Shown here: one piece after another, positions 7,366 to 12,198 of the stretch
Layout: every line of letters starts with the position of its first letter
How positions within the stretch are numbered: position 1 is the first letter of the stretch
IMG/VR virus record: IMGVR_UViG_3300030090_001937
Span: 1 to 39,502 of that record
Direction: 5' to 3' (one strand)
DNA length: 39,502 nucleotides
DNA from: a virus
Translations under genes and position numbers: made by a program
Notes under the pieces: generated by a model
Seen by the model: the letters and a program-made list of their open reading frames with translations, nothing else
The model's database searches: none
Told to the model about the DNA's origin: nothing

Positions 7366-7568
7366 TATTCCTCCTCGTATAATTCTTTAGCAACTTTTAA
7401 TGTATTTTCGTTATGGTCTTTTACAAACTCATCTAACAATTCTTTAATTCTATTTGGATTTGATTTTTTAAGGTGAATTGTTTTTTCTACTACTTGTCCA
7501 CCACAAGCGTTGGCTAACTTGATAGCCCATGCTTTAAGTAGCTTTGGCTCATCAAATATATTAGGCAT
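7365..7568 (-). CDS. Hypothetical helical protein
   Basis: 67 residues, MPNIFDEPKLLKAWAIKLANACGG. It appears mostly helical and acidic toward the end (KELLDEFVKDHNENTLKVAKELYEEE). A good ribosome site (GGGAGGAAAAAAT) precedes the ATG. One cysteine, no metal motif. It is the first of a tightly coupled subgroup of genes (7568 down to 4323) without gaps larger than a few bases, so it likely marks the start of a translational unit. Function unknown. Confidence 0.6.
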   Translation of the reverse strand: MPNIFDEPKLLKAWAIKLANACGGQVVEKTIHLKKSNPNRIKELLDEFVKDHNENTLKVAKELYEEE

Positions 7569-7598
7569 ATTTTTTCCTCCCTTTACCTATTGTTGTGT

Positions 7599-7760
7599 TT
7601 AACTGTTTATTGGTTCTAATTCGTATAAAGAAACAATAAAGTAGTTAGAACCTGTATCTTTTAGCTCTCTAACTTTCCTACCTGCTTCCTCTTTGGTTGC
7701 GAACCTCCAAGAGTAAACACTGCTGTCAAAGATTGATACACTCTTAACTAAGTATTTCAT
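7599..7760 (-). CDS. Small hypothetical protein, 53 residues
   Basis: The frame reads MKYLVKSVSIFDSSVYSWRFATKEEAGRKVRELKDTGSNYFIVSLYELEP. A strand, a helix (KEEAGRKVRELKDT) and a strand (NYFIVSLYEL) give a small alpha/beta fold, similar in layout to short phage proteins that modulate enzymes. No clear ribosome site is seen before the ATG, which lowers confidence, but codon choice and amino-acid pattern are convincing and it fills an otherwise empty gap in the leftward block. No family recognised. Confidence 0.5.
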   Translation of the reverse strand: MKYLVKSVSIFDSSVYSWRFATKEEAGRKVRELKDTGSNYFIVSLYELEPINS

Positions 7761-7820
7761 ACTACTATGGTAACAGGTATTGAATTTTAAACAAGTATTT
7801 ACTACGCTTTCACTGTTTGT

Positions 7821-8042
7821 TTAAACAGCCTCCTCTATAACATTGGTTTCTACATACCACTTGTTTAATTTAATTTGCTGTTCTTCATTTAACATATCAA
7901 CTACAAAATTATATCTGTTAGTCATTATGTTATGTAGTCTGTACTGTTCCTTGTATGCTTTTCTTAGTGCGTATCTGTCTGCTAACAATCCACTCCAAAT
8001 CCATGCTACAAGTACAACTGCTAATATTAAATATGTTTCCAT
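7821..8042 (-). CDS. Single-span membrane protein
   Basis: 73 residues. The N-terminus METYLILAVVLVAWIWSGLLA (1-21) is one membrane helix, followed by a positively charged helix (DRYALRKAYKEQYRLHN) and a soluble tail. A GGAGGAATA ribosome site precedes the ATG. The stop codon is part of a TGTTTAAACA palindrome (7819-7828). Single-span proteins with a cytoplasmic helix are common in phage early regions and often act on the host membrane or in superinfection exclusion; that is only a suggestion here. Confidence 0.6.
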   Translation of the reverse strand: METYLILAVVLVAWIWSGLLADRYALRKAYKEQYRLHNIMTNRYNFVVDMLNEEQQIKLNKWYVETNVIEEAV

Positions 8043-8055
8043 TATTCCTCCTTGT

Positions 8056-8256
8056 TTAAACAGCTTGTCTATCTTGTTCTTGTTTTATAAACTTATCAAT
8101 TAACTTTATAAAACTTTGTACTGCGCTTAACTCTACATCAAGCTCTTTTGTTTCACTATCCATTTGATGTTGTTGACTAGCAACAATCTTTCTAAAACCA
8201 ATTAATTCTGCCTCCCATTTTTTTACTGCTACTCTTAAAACCTTTAGCATTGTCAT
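8056..8256 (-). CDS. Small coiled-coil protein
   Basis: 66 residues, MTMLKVLRVAVKKWEAELIGFRK, with a heptad-like pattern through most of its length (LIGFRKIVASQQHQMDSETK, ELSAVQSFIKLIDKF), so probably one long helix or a helical hairpin. A strong ribosome site (AGGAGGTGGAAAG) precedes ATG 8256. Its stop codon again lies inside a TGTTTAAACA palindrome (8053-8062), as for the neighbouring 73- and 55-residue genes. Its start overlaps the 48-residue membrane frame upstream. Function unknown. Confidence 0.6.
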   Translation of the reverse strand: MTMLKVLRVAVKKWEAELIGFRKIVASQQHQMDSETKELDVELSAVQSFIKLIDKFIKQEQDRQAV

Positions 8257-8338
8257 CTTTCCACCTCCTATTAATTAATGACCATGAAAGCCCTGTTAGG
8301 ATTACCACTAAGATAATCCAATACCACCCATAATTCAT
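8192..8338 (-). CDS. Candidate 48-residue membrane protein
   Basis: The frame MNYGWYWIILVVILTGLSWS begins with a hydrophobic, tryptophan-rich segment that would span a membrane once, then a basic stretch (NRRWKDDNAKGFKSSSKK). The spread of hydrophobic residues followed at once by Arg/Lys is what a real membrane mini-protein looks like. It overlaps the first 65 bases of the coiled-coil gene in another frame and has no obvious ribosome site, so it may be non-functional. No family. Confidence 0.35.
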   Translation of the reverse strand: MNYGWYWIILVVILTGLSWSLINRRWKDDNAKGFKSSSKKMGGRINWF

Positions 8339-8357
8339 TTACAGTTAGTCATTCTTT

Positions 8358-8525
8358 TTATATTGCTGTCTTAGGTTGTAATTTATATGTTGTAACAAGT
8401 TCAAGGTTGTGTTGACAAGAGTTACAAAATTCTAACCTTTTTATTTTTTTAAAATAAGAACTGTATCTATTTAATCTTTTTTGTATTGATTTGTGTTTTA
8501 AACAACCCTCACAATAACTCATCAT
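8358..8525 (-). CDS. Mini-protein with two cysteine pairs (putative zinc binder)
   Basis: 55 residues (or 54 from the second ATG at 8522). Cysteines occur as C-x2-C near the N-terminus (SYCEGCLKH) and C-x2-C about 26 residues later (EFCNSCQHN), the spacing of a small zinc ribbon or treble clef. The rest is strongly basic (KSIQKRLNRYSSYFKKIKR), suggesting nucleic-acid contact. AAAGGA lies 6-7 bases before ATG 8525. It is immediately downstream of the structured RNA region. Whether it binds that RNA is speculation. Confidence 0.55.
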   Translation of the reverse strand: MMSYCEGCLKHKSIQKRLNRYSSYFKKIKRLEFCNSCQHNLELVTTYKLQPKTAI

Positions 8526-8718
8526 TATTTATCCTTTCTATAAAAGTTGCAATACCCAATAAAATTAGGTTATTGACTATGGGCATTAGTGCCATTCATA
8601 TTTTTTGAATGGCGCTAATCGCTTTAAAATGCCCTGTTGGTTTTTAATTATGCTGTATTGTGTACAGCTACCACTATAATTGTAGATATTTATTTTATCA
8701 ATAGATATTTACCATAAT

Positions 8719-8740
8719 GGTAGCTGTTTAAACAACTACC
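8719..8740. repeat. 22-bp near-perfect palindrome centred on TGTTTAAACA
   Basis: GGTAG and CTACC arms flank the core at one mismatched pair (C8724 with A8735), which would be a G-U pair in minus-strand RNA. The left arm can instead pair with CAGCTACC at 8665-8672, so two exclusive helices are possible. Confidence 0.6.
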
Positions 8741-8789
8741 TACTTTCAGGCGGTCAGCAACAGGGCTGTATTTAGCTTACCTCCTACTC

Positions 8790-8920
8790 ATAGATAGCTT
8801 GAAACACACGCAACATATACATTCTAAGGCGTTTCCAACATCCTACCTTAGACTTACGATATTCTAGGATGCTACTGTTGTCATCATTGTCGACTTGTGC
8901 CTGTGTTTCAAGCTACCTAC
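8790..8920 (-). ncRNA. Long hairpin unit R1 with internal pseudoknot potential
   Basis: Thirteen perfect pairs join TAGCTTGAAACAC (8795-8807) to GTGTTTCAAGCTA (8903-8915). The helix extends to 18 pairs (8790-8807 with 8903-8920) if G-U pairs of the minus strand are allowed. Inside, on the minus strand, CATCCTA pairs with TAGGATG while CTAAGG pairs with CCTTAG in interleaved order, which is an H-type pseudoknot arrangement. The first 12 bases (ATAGATAGCTTG) recur at 8958 and 9043. Confidence 0.65.
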
Positions 8921-8961
8921 TGAACCATTCTTGGCTATGCCTATTGCTAGAGTTCATATAG

Positions 8962-9037
8962 ATAGCTTGTAACACACAGATACGAGTATCTCACTAAGTT
9001 CCGATACTGTTGAATTACACTATGTGCTACAAGCTAT
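8962..9037 (-). ncRNA. Long hairpin unit R2
   Basis: TAGCTTGTAACACACAG (8963-8979) pairs with CTATGTGCTACAAGCTA (9020-9036): 17 positions, of which two are G-U on the minus strand and none is a true mismatch there. Relative to R1, one A-T pair is replaced by T-A, a compensatory change. An inner AGTATC/GATACT helix can form on the minus strand. Confidence 0.65.
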
Positions 9038-9042
9038 TTACT

Positions 9043-9119
9043 ATAGATAGCTTGTAACACACAAAGAAGTCTGCTTGTTTATGGTATACCTAGACTATTA
9101 TGTGCTACAAGCTACCTAC
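9043..9119 (-). ncRNA. Long hairpin unit R3
   Basis: TAGCTTGTAACACACAA (9048-9064) pairs with TTATGTGCTACAAGCTA (9098-9114), and on the minus strand the helix continues outward to 9043/9119, about 22 pairs with four G-U. An inner AGTCT/AGACT helix encloses a loop containing GGTATACC. The outer end overlaps the extended palindrome around TGTTTAAACA at 9121, so the two cannot both be fully paired. Confidence 0.65.
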
Positions 9120-9137
9120 CTGTTTAAACAAGTAGGT
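9114..9137. repeat. 24-bp palindrome with one mismatch around TGTTTAAACA
   Basis: ACCTAC and GTAGGT arms flank the 10-base core; the single mismatch (C9120 with A9131) is a G-U pair on the minus strand. The core carries the stop codon of the 55-residue gene. Confidence 0.65.
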
Positions 9138-9291
9138 CATCATTTTGTGTCAAGTACATGTAATGGCATAAACCTTGTTGACATGTGTACTCAATTTTAT
9201 TTTTTTCTTCATTAAGTATTCTTATGTAAACATGATTTTTAATTTGCCATTCTGTAATTGTTTGCTCACAAAATGAACATTGTATTTCCAT
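9124..9291 (-). CDS. Mini-protein with two cysteine pairs, between two structured RNAs
   Basis: 55 residues: MEIQCSFCEQTITEWQIKNHV, later IEYTCQQGLCHYMYLTQ. C-x2-C and C-x4-C about 30 residues apart, with a histidine next to the last cysteine, suggest a small zinc-binding fold. AGGAGGG with about 6-base spacing precedes the ATG. The stop (GTT TAA) is inside TGTTTAAACA. The gene lies exactly between the ~290-nt closed RNA element (upstream on the transcript) and the three-hairpin array (downstream), so the former is its 5' leader. A link between this protein and the RNAs is attractive but unproven. Confidence 0.6.
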   Translation of the reverse strand: MEIQCSFCEQTITEWQIKNHVYIRILNEEKNKIEYTCQQGLCHYMYLTQNDDLLV

Positions 9292-9654
9292 TTATACCCT
9301 CCTAAATAGCTCTCGGCTAGATAGTGTTATATGTACCTAAAGCATTAGATAGATGTTGCCACCTAGTTAAGTCCACTACAAAATTATTATTACGAAGTGA
9401 AAGCGTACATCACAGTTGTAGTCTGCTTGGGATAGCATATCCTCTGTAGCAATTCACTCTTATCTTCGGTATCTCTAAACAATTTCTAGGCTAATGCAAC
9501 ACGCTTGTTGCAAGACCATTGTTTAGGTTAGTGTACTAACAAACGCTAGAACGCTTGTTGTATACCCTAATCTTCTACCTAGCCGAGAACTATCTGTTTA
9601 AACAACGCGAAGGGGATAGTCGAGGCACCAACTATCCCAATCGCTATACATTAA
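9292..9654 (-). ncRNA. ~290-nt structured element closed by a 19-21 bp helix
   Basis: No gene is visible. TCTCGGCTAG (9311-9320) pairs perfectly with CTAGCCGAGA (9579-9588); allowing minus-strand G-U pairs the helix runs from 9304-9324 with 9575-9595. Inside on the minus strand I see AACAAGCG/CGTTTGTT, GTTAG/CTAAC, TGCAAC/GTTGCA, GGATA/TATCC and CTACAA/TTGTAG helices. A TGTTTAAACA copy sits at its 5' edge (9595-9604) and the ribosome site of the 55-residue gene follows its 3' edge. It could be a cis-acting leader (riboswitch-like) or a processed RNA. Confidence 0.6.
9613..9638 (-). terminator. Stem-loop after the DUF5049 gene
   Basis: GGGATAGT (9613-9620) and ACTATCCC (9631-9638) form a perfect 8-bp stem with a 10-base loop just past the stop of the 71-residue gene on the minus strand. 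No U-run follows, so it may be a processing or stability hairpin rather than a full intrinsic terminator. Confidence 0.5.
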
Positions 9655-9870
9655 TTATGTGTTTTGACTTTCAGGCACAAAACCAAAGAAGAAACCTTCC
9701 ATGTAGATTTCTTTGTTGTCTTGTAGCCAACTAGCAACATCACTAGGAACTAATTCTAGTAATTGTTTGAAACTAGCCATGTTGATTACGCCACTCTCTC
9801 TAACACGAGATATTGCCTTAAACACATTGTCAGGGATAACTAACTTACCCTCTGCAGATTTGGTAGCCAT
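9655..9870 (-). CDS. DUF5049-like small phage protein
   Basis: 71 residues, MATKSAEGKLVIPDNVFKAI. The pattern (a short N-terminal strand, a helix with the sequence RVRESGVINMASFKQLLEL, and a W-L-x-x-N-x-x-x-Y-x-E-G-F-F-F-G-F segment at 53-69) resembles the DUF5049 family of phage proteins, whose role is unknown. A strong ribosome site (AAGGAGGACAA) precedes the ATG. It lies downstream of the perfect 24-bp palindrome at 9896-9919 and is followed by a stem-loop and another palindrome copy, so it is framed by them. Confidence 0.6.
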   Translation of the reverse strand: MATKSAEGKLVIPDNVFKAISRVRESGVINMASFKQLLELVPSDVASWLQDNKEIYMEGFFFGFVPESQNT

Positions 9871-9895
9871 TTGTCCTCCTTTATAGTTACCACAA

Positions 9896-9919
9896 TGCTG
9901 TCTGTTTAAACAGACAGCA
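9896..9919. repeat. Perfect 24-bp palindrome containing TGTTTAAACA
   Basis: Arms TGCTGTC and GACAGCA continue the core symmetry without any mismatch. It lies between the 136-residue gene stop (9934) and the 71-residue gene start (9870). It would form a hairpin in RNA, or a fully symmetric operator in DNA. Confidence 0.75.
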
Positions 9920-9933
9920 CTAGCTAATTACAA

Positions 9934-10344
9934 TTAGAATGGCGGTTTGTTTTTACTGTCATACTTAGTTGTACTATCAGTATTCACAAACAACTCTGCA
10001 TAATCTAGCTTGGATAGTGTGCGCTTTGCTTCTTCCATAGTTAGAAAGTGCTTGTCTTTTGGATTACCGCAATCGGTATCTTCCATAGACACGCCAAAGT
10101 TATGATTAGATACAGTTGAACTGTTAGCTAGTCTTATATCTCTAAAGAATAAGTCATCAGTCAATCCTGCTCTTTGAACTTTGATACTGTCCTCTATGTA
10201 TCTAGTGTCTACATTGATACCTAGTTTGCCATTGAGTGAGCGCCATTGCTGTAACGCATGGTCATTACTCTCTGCCGAAACTATATGAACATCAATAAAC
10301 TTACTAAATACACATTTAGCTTGAACTACATATTGTTCTACCAT
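9934..10344 (-). CDS. Hypothetical protein
   Basis: 136 residues, MVEQYVVQAKCVFSKFIDVHIVSAESNDHALQQW. The first 45 residues have the beta-beta-alpha look of small proteins that read a parameter by position (strand, strand, then SNDHALQQWRSL helix). No catalytic motif, and the two cysteines are not arranged as a metal site. Its ATG is preceded by AAGGAGGCATTAA. The leader upstream contains two mutually exclusive hairpins and a TGTTTAAACA copy, so its expression may be controlled separately from the protease gene before it. Confidence 0.55.
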   Translation of the reverse strand: MVEQYVVQAKCVFSKFIDVHIVSAESNDHALQQWRSLNGKLGINVDTRYIEDSIKVQRAGLTDDLFFRDIRLANSSTVSNHNFGVSMEDTDCGNPKDKHFLTMEEAKRTLSKLDYAELFVNTDSTTKYDSKNKPPF

Positions 10345-10369
10345 TTAATGCCTCCTTAATATTGTGTGA

Positions 10370-10434
10370 ATATTTATCTGTTGATAAATATCGTTGAACG
10401 CTCATTGTTTAAACAAGCGCTCTACGATATTTAT
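10370..10434 (-). promoter_or_regulatory. Leader with two mutually exclusive hairpins
   Basis: Helix A pairs ATAAATATCGT (10384-10394) with ACGATATTTAT (10424-10434), 11 bp, and encloses the TGTTTAAACA copy at 10406. Helix B pairs ATATTTATC (10370-10378) with GATAAATAT (10383-10391), 9 bp with a 4-base loop. Both use 10384-10391, so only one can form. On the minus strand, helix A forms first and helix B later, nearer the ribosome site of the 136-residue gene: the geometry of an attenuator or thermosensor-like switch. Function is inferred. Confidence 0.5.
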
Positions 10435-11141
10435 TGGTAATCTTTACGCAATTTTAGCGGTAAGTCTACAACTGTAGAAGAACCACAAGCCATGCAACGA
10501 AAGTTATCGCCAACTTTCTTATACACTGCCATAGATACTCGACTGATTAAGCCGAAACCCTGCGCAATAGATTTGTCACTAGCACCGACACACGCCTCTG
10601 CACCTGTACATTTAACCGCAACTGTAGTTGAACCTGCGCCCTCTCGTTGCTTGATAGCATAATGAGGAAGTAAGCCTAACTCCTTGATGAAGTCCTGTAT
10701 AAGTAGAGTAAACTGCGCACCTGCAACTGTTGCTGTAGGAATACCCTCCGCACCTAGATAATCCATAATGATTTTCTTAAAGCGGTTGTTATGTCCTGTA
10801 CCAACAGGCAATATTGCATGAGTTACCTCATGGGCAACAATCTGCGCTGTTTCGATACTTTGGGCAAGTGAAGTGCCTGTACGAGTAGGGCATATAAAGA
10901 TTTCTCTAACATCACCCTCGCTGTGTTCTTCGTAATGACATACGCCAATAGCTTTGGCATTACCTTTTGGCATAAAGCCCATAGATAATTTGATGACATC
11001 ACGCTCAACTTCGCATACAAACTCTTTGCTTATCTCATCATAGATAAAATCTGCAACCTTGTTAAGCCACTCTTCACGATTACCCTCGAAGAACTTAATT
11101 TCTTCTTGTGTATCTGTACTAGATTTTTGTTTAGTTTCCAT
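10431..11141 (-). CDS. SprT-like zinc metalloprotease domain protein
   Basis: 236 residues, first gene of the leftward block. The zinc-protease motif AHEVTHAILP has HExxH at 104-108, with a GH at 116-117 in the following GTGHNNRFKKIIM segment, the usual SprT arrangement (HExxH then downstream His). The C-terminal part has cysteines at about 178, 184, 216 and 219 (VKCTGAEACVGAS, FRCMACGSS), a probable zinc ribbon. SprT-like proteins act on DNA-bound proteins in bacteria and eukaryotes; phage versions are uncharacterised. AGGAGG precedes ATG. It is served by the promoter with the 27-bp dyad at 11167-11193. Confidence 0.7.
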   Translation of the reverse strand: METKQKSSTDTQEEIKFFEGNREEWLNKVADFIYDEISKEFVCEVERDVIKLSMGFMPKGNAKAIGVCHYEEHSEGDVREIFICPTRTGTSLAQSIETAQIVAHEVTHAILPVGTGHNNRFKKIIMDYLGAEGIPTATVAGAQFTLLIQDFIKELGLLPHYAIKQREGAGSTTVAVKCTGAEACVGASDKSIAQGFGLISRVSMAVYKKVGDNFRCMACGSSTVVDLPLKLRKDYQ

Positions 11142-11166
11142 TGTGTTTGCCTCCTATATATTTAGT

Positions 11167-11218
11167 ATACACTTACAAAAATTATAAGTGTATTTCTTAT
11201 TGCTCATTGTTTAAACAA
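11167..11218 (-). promoter_or_regulatory. Leftward promoter with operator-like dyad and TGTTTAAACA at about -39
   Basis: On the minus strand a perfect TATAAT (11186 to 11181) lies about 40 bases before the protease ATG. A perfect 9-bp inverted repeat, ATACACTTA (11167-11175) and TAAGTGTAT (11185-11193), straddles the -10 and the expected start near 11174. The TTGTTTAAACAA copy at 11207-11218 is centred about 39 bases upstream of the start, where a -35 element or a class II activator would sit; no TTGACA-like -35 is visible. I infer a regulated early promoter. Confidence 0.55.
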
Positions 11219-11422
11219 GCAATAAAAAATATAAGGCATAAATAGAATATGCGAACAGCTAGTAATGGTATAAGGTCTGTCATCCGCCAATCTAAATCAA
11301 TAATGTTGGTTTTTTCGCTAGTGTTGTTGTTTTATGCCTCTCGACCAATCTTCGTTAGAAGTAAGGTTTTTTCGGATTACACTCCGACTTTCCTTATGGG
11401 ATTTAGCGCCTGTATTTAGTAT
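11219..11422 (-). ncRNA. Structured stretch upstream of the leftward promoter
   Basis: No gene. AGGCATAAA (11234-11242) pairs with TTTATGCCT (11331-11339), closing about 100 bases that also contain GCGAA (11251-11255) / TTCGC (11314-11318). Next come CTTC-GTTA-GAAG and a nested stem TAAGG...TCGGA-TTACAC-TCCGA...CCTTA (about 11363-11397). The stretch lies between a 24-residue leader-type ORF and the protease promoter. Transcribed leftward, it would resemble an attenuated leader; direction is not proved. Confidence 0.4.
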
Positions 11423-11497
11423 TTAATTGAACAGCGCCTCATCTGTACTTGCCTCGAACACTTTCTTAGGCTTTTTTAAGTAGATGTCTAAGTCCAT
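11423..11497 (-). CDS. Possible 24-residue leader peptide
   Basis: The frame MDLDIYLKKPKKVFEASTDEALFN is well-composed for a protein (amphipathic, basic then acidic) and precedes the hairpin-rich stretch 11219-11422 on the same strand. No strong ribosome site is seen. It may be a leader peptide, a very small protein or the remnant of a longer one. Listed because its codons and amino-acid pattern stand out from the surrounding non-coding sequence. Confidence 0.3.
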   Translation of the reverse strand: MDLDIYLKKPKKVFEASTDEALFN

Positions 11498-12198
11498 CTC
11501 TATTGTGTTACTACTAACTTTAGGGGGATTAAAAACTTATGCCAACTTATGTTGTCATATTTAATAAAAAATATATTTAGTGAAAGCCTATAAACATTGA
11601 CTATTTCAGGTGCATGAAAAATTATTTATTTTTTTTTCTAATAATCTTCAATTTTCGGTGTCATTTCTTAGGCGTAACTTTCCGCGCCTAAGATTTTGTT
11701 TGGTGTTCCTGTTCAAACAATGAGAATAATTATTTTGCCGAATGCAATGTTAGTGTACCCCCTTACTGTTACTGTTTAAACAACTACCAATCTTTACCAA
11801 ACTGTACCTACTACATGTTGTATGTACTATATATAGTGTGCATACCTAGACAACACAATATATGGTAATACAGCCTATAAACACAAGATATAGGGGTAGG
11901 GTTTAATGTGGGGGTGGTCGTTATTTATGTGTGTGTACTCTTAAAATATGCTGTTAACTAGGCAGTAAAATAGCACTCTAAAGTGCTTGTTTAAACACTT
12001 AGAGTTATTATCTTAAATAAGTAGATAGTAGATACAACTAACCCTGTGTCATCCCTCCCAACCGATAACAAATCTGTTTATGACTTATTGTAAATATATG
12101 AAGTAATAGCCTCTAACGCTAGTTACTATGGTCAGGCAAGTCCACTTTATTGATGTTTTTATCTGATAAATCTTTTCTAGTGCCTGAAATCTATCATG
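11498..12198. other. Divergent intergenic region, possible replication origin
   Basis: About 700 bases with no credible gene. Contents: very AT-rich tracts (11556-11640); a perfect 9-bp stem TCTTAGGCG (11666-11674) / CGCCTAAGA (11685-11693) followed by TTTTGTTTGG; TGTTTAAACA at 11773 and 11988; a 12-bp palindrome ACTATATATAGT (11826-11837); a G-rich run (11893-11917) unusual for this genome; a stem ACTCTAA..GTG / CACTTAGAGT around 11988; a stem AGTAATAGC (12102-12110) / GCTAGTTACT (12118-12127); and TCAGGCA (12132-12138) / TGCCTGA (12181-12187). Position between divergent transcripts, AT-rich tracts and iterated palindromes would suit an origin, but no DnaA-box cluster is evident. Confidence 0.35.

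Larger units (their letters stand above)
8526..9123 (-). ncRNA. Structured non-coding region with hairpin array
   Basis: About 600 bases without a credible gene on either strand but full of long inverted repeats. From low to high coordinate: GGGCAT/ATGCCC enclosing a 13-14 bp hairpin (8581-8634); GCCCTGTTG (8631-8639) pairing with CAACAGGGC (8758-8766); CAGCTACCA (8665-8673) pairing with TGGTAGCTG (8718-8726); then three long hairpins at 8790-8920, 8962-9037 and 9043-9119. In the three long hairpins the non-Watson-Crick positions are G-U only on the minus strand, the strand of the flanking genes. I read this as one or more structured RNAs from the leftward transcript; the family is unknown to me. 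Confidence 0.6.
3478..11997. repeat. Dispersed TGTTTAAACA palindrome, 16 copies in this block
   Basis: The perfect 10-base palindrome begins at 3478, 4337, 5025, 5585, 6166, 6810, 7819, 8053, 8725, 9121, 9595, 9903, 10406, 11208, 11773 and 11988. Three more lie at 18911, 26376 and 31429. Most extend to YTGTTTAAACAR. Spacing in the block is about 215-1010 bases. Four copies contain the stop codon of a gene (GTT TAA at 4341, 7821, 8056 and 9124), four lie between genes or at gene edges, and five lie inside coding sequence, where they encode CLN or LFK. A single-mismatch relative is at 11707. For an AT-rich 39.5-kb sequence a rough estimate predicts fewer than one copy. Candidate roles: regulator binding, partition, or RNA processing. 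Confidence 0.85.

Noticed and set aside
8790-9119. CRISPR array or tRNA cluster
   Set aside because: The repeated elements are long inverted arms of unequal spacing (131, 76 and 77 bases) with no uniform repeat-spacer periodicity. No T-loop (GGTTCRA) or anticodon-arm pattern was found on either strand.
10823-11020. 65-codon frame on the same strand as the protease gene, in another frame
   Set aside because: Wholly inside the HExxH protease gene, no ribosome site, no domain-like pattern.
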